Assembly: GCF_011075055.1 (NCBI RefSeq)
Contig: NC_058137.1
Location: 17,903,463 to 17,967,462 of the forward strand
DNA: 64,000 bases
Origin: Mangifera indica
Taxonomy: Eukaryota; Streptophyta; Magnoliopsida; Sapindales; Anacardiaceae
Reading direction: 5' to 3'
The notes beneath the pieces are model-generated. The model ran no database searches. It was given only the letters and a program-made list of their open reading frames with translations, and was not told where the DNA came from. A program made the translations under genes and the position numbers. Positions 35,361-48,479 of this stretch are shown in pieces; position 1 is the first letter of the stretch, and every line of letters starts with the position of its first letter.

Positions 35361-37065
35361 CAGTTTATTCTTTCACTTGTCTTGATGTGTTGTGTGTGGC
35401 CATTTTTAAATCCTAGTAGAGTGATTTCGATTGATGGAATGGAACCCAAGATACAGTTGGAGTGAAGACGACATAAATACTAATATTTTGTGGATAACTG
35501 AGCTTTATTCACATTATTTGAATTGCTTATTGAGATTGAACCGCCAAATATCTCTACGTGATGAAAGGAAATAAAAGTGCTATTTGTGGTAAGATGAGAA
35601 ACAAAAAACGAAGGAGAATAATCTGTGGATATTAAAAAGTGCTTTACTTGTAAGGGACATTGGGTTTGGGTTTCCCTTAAAGCACAATCAAAATAAGCCT
35701 CCTCAAGAGCAATGCCCACATGCTTGATGTGTATGTGTATCCATCTCCAGAGACATGTACCCTTCACTAACCCTATTTTAAGGTTTGTTCTTAAGGTGAA
35801 TAATCTCAATATGCTCCCTCTTAATGTTAATTAATTACTGATTAATTACAAATTAGTTTGTTAATCTTGTTTACCCTTCAAAGCAAACCACATGGCTTGG
35901 AGTTTTTGGCCGATCTTTTCTGGAATTCACTTCAGCGTTTCAAAATCATGAATTCATTGATCTAAGTAATTTTTTATCTCCTATAAAAATCCAAATTCAA
36001 TTTCTTAATTAAATTATTGAACAAACCAGAAATCATTTTACAAACCATTTTAAAAATTTATTAAAGAAATTTCTCATTTCTCATATGTCAGATATTTAGA
36101 CTTCTTTAGCGGCTAGAGCATTAAGGATGTATTGACTTTTGAATTAGAATATAAACAAATCAGGAAAATGAGAGACAATATTAATTAGTTGCCATTACAT
36201 CGTGGCTCCAATTCAAATATCAAATGGTCAATGCTTTAGAAATAAGATTAAATATCGGCCTAACTTAGGCTTGCATAGTGATGTAAGTCGGCTTGAATGG
36301 TGATTTATTAAGCACGCTCAGCCACATAAATCACATTAATATTATTATGAATTTGACTGCCACCAGGAGTCATCTGCACCGATTAATTCCATAACATCAC
36401 TGCCTCCCTCTTTCTATTGAAAAGATATTTTTCTTTTTCTCATTTGTAAAGGGGATATTGTTGGACATTAACTATACAGAAAGTGTTTTTGAGAAAATTT
36501 GATGGGATATTTATAAATACACTGTTTATTTTTACACCCATATAATCATCACATTGAGGTTTGAAAAAAATTATTTCATATATAAACTTAAATTTCAGTT
36601 ATTCTCCATTTTATATGCATACTTCTGGATACTTGAAAGTTTTATTCTCTGTATTTCAGTATTTTCATACTGTTTCATCACATTTCTTAGCTGCCCCGTT
36701 GCACTCCTTTATCATTTAATGTTCATTTCTTATATTAATGCTTCTTTTTTGGTAATTAATGGAAATGAATGTTATTATAGTTTTCTTGTTATATTTTACC
36801 AGTTTATAACTAGTTTAAATCCATGTGTAATTAGATACTTTTCTCAAAAAGTTGGGGGTCACGGTTTCAAATGTTGATTTTCAAGAATTTTGGTGGCTTT
36901 ATCCTTGAATGTAGAATGTTTTTGAGATGTCAAAGAATATAAGTGTTTTGATTGAGTTGGATCAATTTTTTTCGTTTTTTATACAGATCTAGACAGATAT
37001 AAGAGATTTAGAACATTTGACGGTATTCTAACTATTTGAAAAATACTTTAACCCCTTCATCACAT

Positions 37066-37122
37066 AAAAATATGACACTTACCTCCCACATGCCACTTCA
37101 TAAGGGGTAAGTGTCACATTTT
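37066..37122. repeat. Inverted repeat (hairpin)
   Basis: The left arm AAAAATATGACACTTACC (37066-37083) pairs with the right arm GGTAAGTGTCACATTTT (37106-37122), with one or two mismatches around a 22-base loop. It may be a fragment of a foldback element. It is not followed by a T-run on either strand close enough to be a terminator. Confidence 0.75.
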
Positions 37123-38984
37123 AGTCCAATAAGAAGGTTAAGTGTAATTCTCTTATGAGGTACCTACACAAGATTTAGGTAGAAGACGAGCATTGCATAA
37201 AATTTGGACAGGACAATTTAAAAAAAAAGATCATTTATTTCAACAATTGTTCAATATTTTTGTAAACCATTCTCTAAGTATCCCCACAAGGAAAGTTTAA
37301 AATATTAACATTTGAAATATTTGTATTTATAAAACAAAAAACATCTTTTAGAAAAAGCATGGAAATATTTAAACTTTCTTATTCCATAAAGAAGTCCATG
37401 TATTATAACAAATCCATAACATTAACATGCATAGCGAAAATGCTTACAATGCTACGTCCTTAAACTTAAACAATGTAGACAGTCTTTAAAAACATTTGTG
37501 CATTCTTATAGGAAATTAAAACTTAATATCATTTTAAGCATGTGTCTTTCTCCTCTTGTTTCAGCCAACCACGGCCCACAACCTCCACTTATCTATTAAC
37601 TACAAGAACATTATAAGCAATGTAGTGAGTGCTAATCATTCATTAAGTATATCATCATTATTATATACAATGGTAAACTTTTACTATTAACTTAGAATAG
37701 ATTTTATCCAATGTTGCATATCAAATGTAAACATAACATTCAAAACATTTGCAACATTTGCAATATTTGCAACGTAATGCAATGCATGTTGAAATCATTT
37801 CCTTTTTAGAAATTTATGTCTGTGAAAGGAATGAGTTTAGACATGGATTTTGTTAAACCCTAAACAGTTTTGATGATTACAAAAATAAGATTAAAATGTG
37901 ATAATTTGTCCAAGACATAACTTAAGTCATAACCAATTTGAGCTAAAGTTGAAGAAAGTAGGACAAAAATGGATACATAATTGTGCACCTTTGACAAACA
38001 ATTGTGTAGATATTTTTGAAATCATTCTTGCAAAGGTACCCCTTAACCATTTGGGCTTTTGGTTTTAGGGCATTTTCAAACATGTCATGCACCACTATGC
38101 ATGACCTATAAGAGGCAATCAAGAGCAAACCCTTTCATGAATGAGCGACCTGTTCATCTTTAAATGGAGTCAATGCAAGAAAAGGTCAAGTTTTTATGAG
38201 TGACCATGCATGCAATCGTGCACAACTATTCATAGTTGTATCAAGGACTAATGAGCCAAAGGAACCATTTGTGGCCAAGTCATGCATCTTAGTCCAAGTC
38301 AAACATGAGCAAAGTCAACATTTGATGCACGATCGTTCAAGGTGTATGCACACTATGTAAGTAGAATTTCAATCATGCATGCAAGGCATTACATGCTTTG
38401 GAATTTTCACGTGTTTGCTCATATAATGGAATGAACAACTATGCATGGAATATGCATGACCATGAATTCAAATGGCGTAAATAAAAAGTAGACTGTTGGG
38501 GGTCCTAATCAAGATTTACTTGGTCTAAAAAGTAGATTTTATGGTCAAGGATGACTGTTCACCCATAACAAACACCCATTCATCCATGCATTTCACAAGG
38601 ATAACATCTTTTTTAGATGCAATAGCTACTTTTAAGTGTCCAATGACTATTTCAACATTTCCAATACTTGAAGCCTATGTAAACAAGTTAATTTGAGTTG
38701 GAAAATGTTACGAAAGATATATTATCAAATTATCCTTTTTGTATGGTCATCTAAACATTAATCAACATATGAAAACCCTATATTATTAGGTGCAATCATT
38801 TATGATACATTGCTTATGGCTAAAATATAGTTGTGAAGGATTTTTGTTGGTGTGTTTGGACTTACCTAGCGTGATTTAGCCTTTTTTTTTTTTGTTATTA
38901 TTATAGTGTTTGGTTACACAAGTAATAGGGAATTGATGTTTCATAGTAACGCAATTTTGTTGAATTAGCCTCCAAGTAGTGTAG

Positions 38985-39176
38985 CTTGAGTGGCCAAGGG
39001 AGGAAATCTCCAAGTGTCAGAGCATGAGTTAAAATCCTATCGATAACATATAAAAATCAAACTCTTGATTTATCATGTACAGTAGTTATAGAGCTAATCA
39101 CTAGACCCATGCTTTCACCTACTTCAAAGAGGTGATCCGACTCAAGTAAAGGTTTTTTGTTACAAAAAAAAAAAAA
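38985..39176 (+). mobile_element. tRNA-derived SINE
   Basis: The 5' part has a tRNA-like A box (CTTGAGTGGCCAAGGG) and, about 40 bases on, a B box decayed from GAGTTCGAATCC (GAGTTAAAATCC). The 3' end is GGTTTTTTGTTAC followed by 13 A. The tail TTGTTACAAAA resembles the plant Au family as I recall it. Possible 7-base target duplications AGTGTAG (38978-38984) and AGTGTGG (39176-39182) flank it. Confidence 0.7.
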
Positions 39177-40278
39177 GTGTGGAATTATAATTTCATGTCA
39201 CCTAAGCCACTACCTTTAGATAAAAAAGACTACTTTGAAGAGAAGAAGCCCTATAACAATAAGAACTAGCATAATAAGATGGTGTTAGACTCCTTGCTAA
39301 GAGGTGGTGGTAAGCCCCTAACCAAATGGAGAGATGACTTCTCATCCTTTTCTTATAGTCGTGAGTTTTCCAAATGAGAATCTATTGATGCATGCCTCTA
39401 GGTAAAATTATTTAACAACTTATTCTCATCAAATATGAGTGTTAATTTGCTCTAGAGTTGCACAATATCATGCACTTTTCATTCATTTTCTATTTTATGG
39501 ATAGATATTGAAACTAGACTTTTCTTGAAATTAGGAGACAAAATAATCTTGATGCCTTTCCATGTAATTGTTTTCATTGACAAAAGTGAATGACAGATGA
39601 ATATATAGACTTTTCAAACTTAGAGGATGAGAAATTGTCATTTCATCAAAATTTGAGTGAATATATCATTCGGCTTTGTCGATAATTTTCTTTTCAAAAT
39701 GATCAAACTTATTTCTTTTTTTTTTTTTTTGTTAGTAAATAATGTAAAAAATGGAAACGAAGAATTTATTTTGGTATTTCTTTAAGTGATATTATGAAAT
39801 TGAAATATGATGTTTAAAAGAAAATTAAAGGTAGCACTGAGTCATGTCAGGTTAGCTTCGGTGCAACCCCTAGTGCCTAGAGGTTGTGTCGGCCCAAGGT
39901 CCTCTGCAGTGCAAGTCTTGCGAGCCAAGCCAACACACAAAAATTGTAAGGCATGTGACACAGCCCAAGGCCTCCAAGTCATGTCTTTGCCAACCTTTAA
40001 CGAGCCGACCCACATGCTTTTATGAGCCAACCTACTGAATTATATAAATTATATATTTTTTATTTTTTACTAATATCTTTTAGGTTCCCATAATATTATT
40101 TATTAATCTCTTATTAAGAAATCAAAAGATTTAATAATTAATAGATATTATCTTATAAAAAACACAAAAGACATGACACAACTTACTATAGTAACTATGC
40201 TAAAAAAGGGGTTTGAGAGGCAGTTGTCATGTCTAAAGAAAATTAATGATTCACTTGGTGAAGATATAATATTTCTTT

Positions 40279-40385
40279 GGGAAATTAATTAACCTACCTA
40301 AAATCAGGGGGCAAAACAAAATTATCCCTGTTTTGAATTTTAAACCAAAAAACCCTAAATTACTATAGAGCCGAAAATGCCCTTC
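40279..40385 (+). repeat. Left terminal inverted repeat of the large MULE
   Basis: GGGAAATTAATTAA, then AAAATCAGGGGGCAAAAC and AATTTTAAACC blocks, recur in inverse order at the right end (about 48480-48588, and again, diverged, at 48589-48743). Confidence 0.65.
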
Positions 40386-40760
40386 ATTTCAAAAACGAAG
40401 AAAAAGACGTGTCATCATTCCCAGGCACATGAAAATAGATCTCCAACACATGTTCTCGTGTAGTCCATCCAACTGATTTTCTCAAGCGATTTTTGTAACA
40501 TTTCCAATGATGAAAATGAACAAAAAGGTTAGTAAAACAATCTTTGTCATGTCTTTATGTATTTCGGTTTAAGATTTAGTATATTTGATGTGAAATTTGC
40601 GTGTTTACTGTTAAGGTTCTAATTTGAAAGATTTATTGAAATTGCTTGAATTATTGGTGATTTTAATAAATTTCTTTAGGGTTTTAATGTTAGATTAGGT
40701 GTAGAGTTGATTACTGTTAAAATGGGGTTTGAAAAACATAGATTGGGAGGTGAAATCTCA

Positions 40761-41070
40761 CCACACGAATTTAGCAGTGACCATGCAAATGGCACACTGA
40801 CCACATGAATTCATGTAGTGAGATTTGTTGGAGACGAGAAGGTTTTATGCATTTTTCAAAGTTTCTGGACCATATGAACTCGTGTGGTTGGGGGTGAAAA
40901 TACGAGTTTTAATTGTGTGGTGGGGCAGAATATAAACCTAAAAAATTGGTAGACATGCGAGGTGGCAGGTCAACCATACGAATTCATGCAGTTGACACAT
41001 GAATTTGTGTGGTTGGTGGCAAGTCAAAAATGTGTTTTTCCAAAGTTATTTGCCACATGAATTCGCGTGG
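40761..41070. repeat. Array of six degenerate 18-bp palindromes
   Basis: Copies lie at 40761 (half site), 40801-40818, 40870-40887, 40974-40991, 40995-41012 and 41053-41070. Each is a variant of the perfect palindrome CCACACGAATTCGTGTGG. Most differences are C-to-T or G-to-A at CG sites (CACATG, ATGTG), the pattern left by cytosine methylation decay. They lie between the left terminal repeat and the Ulp1-type gene, so they could be its promoter elements or transposase-binding sites. Confidence 0.75.
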
Positions 41071-41324
41071 TTGGCTACAAGGGGTAAAATAACATTATAC
41101 AAAATTATGGGGTTTTTTTAATTTTTTTACATATAAGAAGCAAATTGAAAATTTTCATTTTAATGTGTTTTGACTTGTAGAATTCAAAATTGAGGTATAT
41201 TTCTTTGAATGATATATCTATGTTCATAATTGAATCATTTATAATATAAAATTAATATAATAACAATTTAATTTTGTTTTAAAGAGCTCAACAAAAGAGA
41301 AAAAGAGATGAAGACAAGGATGAA

Positions 41325-44300
41325 ATGCGATTTCCAATGGAAAAACACTTTAAGGCTCAAGTTACTAGATGTAGATATAGAGATATGAGAGTCGTGATCA
41401 AAAAAATATTAACAGAGTGGCAATTGCAAATTTTTCGATGTACCTGTTTCGAACATTTCTTGGACCACAAGGCTAGCTGATTTAGTGAGGTTTTAATACA
41501 CTTATTCATCCTCAAAGTGGTAAATAAGGTGATCTCAAAAGAAGAGTTATGGTTTCAAGTTAATGATGTGAATGTGAGGTTTAGTCTGTATGAATTTGTA
41601 TTATGACAGACCTTCGATTCAGTCATATGTTAAATATTGACATGTATATTCCATTAAACGTCACAGATCTAAGTGTAAGTTAAACATATTTTCAAAGGTG
41701 TAAATCAGTTACATATACTGATCTGAGTTGTGTTTTCTAACAGAGGCCATGAAGGGGTGATGACACTGATGCAATAAAGTTGGCACTGTTGTTTTAACTT
41801 CACATAGGGTTATTAGGGAATGATTTGAGGAAAACAATCCGTTAGAAAATATTAAATTAGTTAATCATCTTGATGGATTCAATGCATACCCATGGGGAGT
41901 ACAAGTGTAGCAAATGACATATCACTCAATTTGTGATAATATCTCTTGAATTTCTATATATTTTGACCTAAACAAGAAGGAAAACCAACTGAAACAATAT
42001 TGTATCATGAGATTTCCACTAGCATTTTAGGTAATTGTGGCATTTATTAATTTTAAAAAATTAGGATTAAAATAGAATTAATTTAATACTATTGTAAATT
42101 TATACAGTAACCGATTTAAGTTGAAATTGAAGTTTTGAATATATGAGACATTGGACACATTACATCAATGGGTGGATATCTCGCCAATTTCAAGAGCTGC
42201 CCAGATGTTGAAACGGTAAAGAAAAGACATCTCGGGATGGGATTTTATCTTAACTATCTTCACTAGAGATGCAGTAAGTAATAATTTATTATTGATTAAC
42301 ATATGTATAAGGTCTAATAGCAAAGTTCACTTAAACAAAAATTTGCAAGATAATATTAATTTTCCACTAGTTTATCTCCGGTGGAAAAAGCTACAAACTG
42401 GTATGATGATATTGTCTGATACACAGAGATGTTGACTAGTCGATCTTCTTTATCCACATCACCCTTGGCATCGTCAGGAGATGCATCATCAAGTCCTTTT
42501 GACGTTACTTTTCCAATCATTACTTTTCCTCCTATCAAGGCTCTTATCCAGCCTCTTGTCACCGAGTCTTGTCTCATTAGTGACCCTATTATGACCCTTG
42601 TCGGTGAGCACATATCACCGAAGCCTTCTATTTTGCCCCCTACCACTAAACGCATGTCAGACGATCCTCCCGTCAGTAGACCAGATTTCTCTATTCATTA
42701 CTTTAATGTTGCATTAGCTCGATGGGGAACTCTTATATTAGATCGATTTACTAGTATAAAGGATAAGATGAGTCAGATCGAGGATAGGATGACTCGTATA
42801 GAAGATAGGATGATTCGTATAAAGGATATGATCACTCATACAGAAGAGACACAATCTCATCACTATACAGATATTGTTCGACAGATAAAAAAGTTAATAA
42901 TTTACTAGATATTTCAACTATTTATATATGCAAACATATAAACCCTATAATAGTTGTATATGTTGTTACAGTCTCCTCATGATGATAGTGACGGACTATC
43001 AAGAGGGGGTTTGGCATTCCCATCTCCACCTGCTGTTGATGTAAGTGCTAAGCATTTTGAGTATATTGAAAATGATACTTTAGAAATACTTTTACTCTTC
43101 TATTAACTCGTGAATGTTGATATTGTTATAGTATCAGTTGTTTGATAAAGGACCATCTAGAGAGTATATCGATTCTTTGTTAACTCGCTACTGTAAACAT
43201 TGTGACAGTGCCCCACTGTTAAAAAGGCCATATCAAGGAAGGATCTCATGATGACATATATTTCGACATTAGAGGTATATACATTGTCAACTGTATACTT
43301 TGTAATTTTTGTAAAACAGTTTGATTTACTAATATGAAATGTTAATATTATCACAGGATGTCACCGATGACGATGGATCACCCCATAAGGATGTCCCATT
43401 ATCACCTTATACGGAGGTTGAGGTAAACTATTAGATTAACTAATATAAATTATTACTTTTGTTAATATTAATTGTCATTTACCTTTGATTCGTTGTTACA
43501 ACAGAAACTCCATTTGGTTTATCTCAACATACCAATCTGGGGAAAACAGATGATCGATATTGTTTCTTAGGATGTGGTTCAACTTCCTACACAGGGAGAC
43601 ATCATTCAAGTTGAAAAATTTTCAAAAAATTTAATAAGTACGATTGAAAAATATATTATTCATTTAATGATTTCATGTATTTAACTACAACCGGTCTCGA
43701 ATGTTAATATAGTTGACCTATCCTTACTTGTAGACTCCTCAACCATAACTTTTGCCTTACAGAAGGTATTGAAATAAATATGAAAATCTCATGAATTCAT
43801 GTAATTTTAAATGACATATTATTTGTTTTGGTGTAGTATTTTTGCACAGTTTGTGGTAGAATTGTCAAGAAATGATTACTCATTTGTAACCCATACATAA
43901 ATCCATTAAAACCATGGATCCAATAGATGAGACTGATTATGCAATTATCGAGTACCGAGTGTGAGAAAATTTTTAAGAAATGATATATAAAACCAAATCT
44001 TTTTGAGAAACGTAAGGTGTACGACATGGAGATGAGGACCTAAATTACCTTCTAGGGTATAATTATAGATACATTCGGATGGTTGTTTGACGAGGTAAGT
44101 TTAGTTTGTTAATTAATTTTATTTTTAAATATAGAATATCATTCAAGTGTGTGATAACATTATATTTTCTGTTTTTACAACATATAGATTCATTTTTGGG
44201 ATTATTATGTCAATGATAACATGATGATACTACAAAGGTTCGTTAGAACTGGACGATAGTTTTGGCTTGTTTTGTTGCACACATCCCTTATGAGTATGTC

Positions 44301-44888
44301 GCATGGACAAAAGATTAATATAACCGTCAGTTTCCTCCACTCTTCACACCACTGGCAGATGCGAATTATCCACCTGACTTACATTTGCATCCCTGAGGTG
44401 TGATCGATGAGGTTAGTATTCAAATCTCAATTACTTTTCAAGGAATACTGAATTAAGGTCTAATATATATATTTTATTAATGTGTACAGGTTTTTATCTT
44501 GATAAACTTCAATAATACACATTAGGTAGCATGGGTTTTGGATTTGAAGGAGTGAAAGATTACAGTTTACGATTTGTTACAGAGTTTTACTACTGATCTG
44601 GAGCTATTTAGTCAAAAGATATGAGGGTATTCATTAATGATACCACATTTGCTAGTTGCGACATCATTTTCGTCTCACATGTGTCGAACTCCATGGGACG
44701 ATCCATTTGCATTACATAGGGTGGTGGATATACTACAGTAGAGGGCCCTATCAAGTGATTGTGTTGTGTTTATGTTACGATATATCGAGTGTTTGACACT
44801 TGGCCAATCGTTATCTTTTGAGCGGGAAAACTTATTACACCTACTCACGCATTTAGGCACACAATTATTTTTTCAGGATATTGATTGA
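41325..44888 (+). pseudogene. DUF1985 plus Ulp1 (peptidase C48) gene of the MULE, broken
   Basis: From the ATG at 41325, the N-terminal part (to about 41700) reads as DUF1985: HFKAQVTRCRYRD, then EELWFQVND and VRFSLYEF, with stops at about 41478 and 41605. The middle (42429-42908) is a Pro/Ser/Thr-rich linker ending in repeated heptad-like units (IEDRMTRIEDRMIRIKDM) that should form a coiled coil. Several likely introns follow (43000-44480). The last part is the Ulp1-type cysteine protease: His in NNTH (44520-44522), Asp in VYD (44571-44573) and Cys in SDC (44760-44762), ending at TGA 44886-44888. Ulp1 proteins cut SUMO or related tags. The catalytic triad codons survive, but the tryptophan after His is a stop (44523-44525) and other stops lie nearby, so no active enzyme is expected. 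Confidence 0.82.
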
Positions 44889-45285
44889 CCTTTGTATTAT
44901 ATTTCATTTGTACATGTATATATGTTCATTCATTCATATATTTTATGTGTTAGTATGTTCATATGTTGGTTCATTTATATGTTTTTCTCTTTTATATAAT
45001 TATTATAAGCGATAAGTATAATGAACAAAAATGGATTGAAAATGGATATATGAAATAAATATGGACATATATAACGATTACTAACCGAAATTTTATAAAT
45101 ACATTAACAAGTACACTCACAAATTTCAAAAGTAATATATTATAATAAGAAATTGTATAAATGAAGTAACGATTACAATCACAACTTTATATCAGAATAT
45201 ATTACAATCACAAATTTTATATTTAAAGTAACAAATATGATAACAACGTTTATATCAAAATTAATAAGTACTATTGCAAGTGCAG
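44889..45285. other. AT-rich spacer between the convergent MULE genes
   Basis: About 400 bases of simple AT-rich sequence with repeated ACAAATTTTATA-like words; nothing coding. It should contain the 3' ends of both converging transcripts. Confidence 0.5.
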
Positions 45286-47890
45286 TTATCTTCCATCTTT
45301 CTTTTTTCTTCCTGAACTTGGTGGTACAAAACTAAGTATTGGAATAAAACTCTTTCAATTTTATCTTGTATGTCCAAGTTTATGCAGTCGACTACAAATA
45401 AGTTGTTCAATAATCTCTCCTTGTGAAGGACGTCTATTTTTATTCGCTAGATGTCTTGCACGACGACGATGCATGAATGGTGGATGGATAACATTTGCCT
45501 CCTCTAGATGGATCTACTCTAATTGATCTCCTAATGGATTAACAGCCTCCACGTAGACTGTATAATAAAAAGTAGTGTTATAGTATGGATGCATCCATTG
45601 AATGCAGGTGGTAAGGTTCATATATGTAGCAACAACAATGACATGCATGCAAGAAATCTGTGATAGTTGAAATTTTTTACATGTATATGTCTGCTCCATA
45701 AGGTCAACCAGAGCATCATATTGGTGACTACCAAGAACCTAGTATTGTTTAGATGTAATATAATGCACCTCTAAGTTTGAAGACTTTCAAACACATTTGT
45801 CAATCTTTTCTTTTACCCAAGGTGTTATTAGGCTGGTGCAAGTATCTGCAAATCATATAAATACAAATAGATATAGTGAGTAATTAAGTATAAGTTTACA
45901 TATATACATTTATAACATGTTATAATATTGAATATGTACTTACTTGCATGGTTTCTTCTTTCATAAAACTATCGCTATAATATACCTCTGATGAACTTGA
46001 TTAACATAGTAATGGGTAAACTTCGAGCGTGTTGGACAAGCGTATTAAACGACTTAGCGATATTAGTAGTCATTATATTGTACTTATGTCCTAAGAAATA
46101 TGCCCTTGCCCATCAATCGAAACCTACCTTACACAGGTATACTATTGCATCAGGGTGCATACGGGTCAATGACTTTATTATCTCTTGGAATTCATACTAC
46201 ATGTACGTTTTAGCTGCTTTCTAATACATCCATGCAACTTTTGCATTTTTTTTGTACTTGGATCATACGTTACAATGAAAGCGATGACAACAATAACTAT
46301 GGTGCACACCAAAGAATACTTTAGCCATTGCAAAGAATATACTGATATGTCAATCTAAAATCATGGCTAAATGAGGTACCTCACCAAAACAATCCTTCAT
46401 GTTTGTTAAAAACCAACAACATGTGTCATGGTCTTCCCTAAGACCAATGCCAAAAACCAATAGATATATCTGATTATTACTATCCAATACAACGATAAAT
46501 AATTGACCCATATATCTACCTTTTAAGAAGGCAGTGTCAATACAAATGATTAGTTGAATATGTTATTGGAATGCACGGACACTACAACCAAATGTCATAC
46601 AAAAATATTTAAATCATTCCTATTCATCTATTAGTGTATGTGTGATAGTTACCAGATTACAATGTAGTAAATTATTGCAATACTCTAACAACAACATAAA
46701 CGACTCTTTTGGTGTGCCTCTCAATGATTGAAGTGCCCAATTTCTCACCCGTCATGCTTATGCGTATGATATATCAATTTTATATCAGTCAGCGATGTCC
46801 ACAATAATCTCCTTTGGTCGATAAATACGATCAATTAATATAAATTTGGTTCTCAAAATTTGCCCTATAGCTCGAGCACCCACTTGTCTATGATGAGATA
46901 ATATCTGGTCTCTAGAATATGTGTGATGGTTATCCAAACGACATAATTCAAAACTATCATTTTTTCCCACCTTAACTGTCTGTGCATGCCACTTACATTC
47001 TTCGTTGCGACATTTAACCACCCATTTGCTCGTGTCTAACTTGTGCATTGCAAACTGATATCCCTTCTGAAGAGCATCTCGACTTATCGCATCAATGACA
47101 TGTTGTTTACTTGAAAATAATATACCAATTTTTGGAGAATCACTATCACTTTGCACTCTTAGGTTTCTAGATGTAGATGGTTAATCATGAAAAGGTGGTA
47201 ACCAATAAAATGTATCAATATGAACATTTCTACCATCAGGATTTGTTTGTGGAAAACTACTTATACCTGTGATATTTTCATTAATATGTGTCTTTTCTTT
47301 GATCTCTGATTCCTCGATAGGAAATCATGCACAACCTTTTCATCAAATTCACTCCACTCCGGAAATTTTCTTTGTTGCCATGAAGAAATTCTTTCACACA
47401 ATACCATGCATAAACATCATTTAAATACGTAAAATCTTTCTCTAAAAATTCTTGTTTCGAATTGATCCCAATATATTGAATCCCTTCTAAACCAATCTTT
47501 TGATCTTCTGGATAACTATTTGACTCACCGCCTTGTAAATTCTCATCTGCTTGTTGAGCCTCATAACTATCATTATTAACTATAGTTGTTACAAAAATTA
47601 GAACACATTCTTTGAAGAGATCAGACAAATCGTTAAAAACTTCAACATCTTCATCATTGGAAATTTCAATCAGGATGTCATCGTTAAGATGCTTTGGTTA
47701 TGTTTAATTGAATGCTAAATATCTTTCGATCTATATTACAATTATCGCTCACCATTTGGATTAATTCCTCAAATGTCATGTGTTCTGAAATTTTAATCAA
47801 TTTCTTGTTACCTCCAACATATTTTATTACATTCTCACCCCTTTCTATTCATTTCCCCCTATCTAATTGAAGCATATCTACCCATTTAGA
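45286..47890 (-). pseudogene. MuDR-type MULE transposase, broken
   Basis: Read on the minus strand. About 47890-47640 is an N-terminal segment with EHMTFEELIQMV and DRKIFSIQ. 47628-47281 continues with an acidic linker. 47156-46785 is the MuDR N-terminal DNA-binding domain, with FSSKQHVIDAI, RWVVK-type WVVKCRNEECKW and RDQILSHHRQVGAR. About 46770-46000 is the MULE transposase core: the first catalytic aspartate is in CIDTAFLKG (46538-46536), the second in MILD, with KYNIMTTNIAKSFN near the end. About 45720-45640 is a SWIM zinc finger (KKFQLSQISCMHVI) whose first cysteine has become tyrosine. 45420-45286 is a decayed zinc knuckle. The enzyme would cut and paste the element; many stops and shifts make it inactive. 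Confidence 0.9.
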
Positions 47891-48479
47891 TTACTCCTAT
47901 AATAAAATATATAATCAATATAAATAATATGATAGATTATACTATTTATAGATTTCTATTGTACAATCATACATATTCTATAATTCAATTATATATTGTA
48001 ACTATTAATGTACTTTGATTAATGTAGTACTAATTTATAGAAATATCACTTTACCCCTATATTGTAAAATATCATTTTACCTTAAATATTATCTAACTTA
48101 CCTCTAACATCCTTAATTATAAAATATCGTTTTACCCTCAAATATTATCTAATTTAATCTTCTAATACCCTTTATTGTAAAATATCATTTCACTTCATAC
48201 TACAATAATATTTAAAAATAACCCATATAATTTTTATTAATTTATTTTTTACACAAAACTATGATTTATTATGTAAAACATCATATATAATTACATTATT
48301 AATAAAATAATAATAATTAAAGTTATAATAGGTATAAATACCTCGATATCACTCGAAATCTCAAACATGAACTTCTATTCTTTTTCTAGAAATTTCTCTC
48401 AGATATGTTAAAAATAATGCAAGAGATATGATTTATATAAAAATAAAAGAATGGTAGTTTTGGTTTTTTTTTAGGCATT

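Larger units (their letters stand above)
35361..40269. other. Long intergenic region, no supported gene
   Basis: It holds a hairpin at 37066-37122 and a SINE at 38985-39176. The frames at 35480-35809 and 36554-36877 lack recognisable domains. About 37850-38870 starts TGTTAAACCCTAAACAG and resembles LTR text, but no partner or target duplication was found. About 39835-40020 is a GC-richer patch with GGCCCAAGG-type words, as in some hAT remnants; no ends were identified. Confidence 0.45.

Noticed and set aside
36554..36877. 107-codon hydrophobic open frame
   Set aside because: The composition follows the AT-rich base content; no motif, no homologue recognised, no gene context.
37850..38870. 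Possible solo LTR starting TGTTAAACCCTAAACAG
   Set aside because: The start looks LTR-like, but no second copy, matching end or target duplication was found in the window.
39835..40020. GC-rich patch as a coding exon
   Set aside because: Open on both strands only over about 70 codons; the GGCCCAAGG-type words resemble hAT filler, and no ends or domains could be defined.
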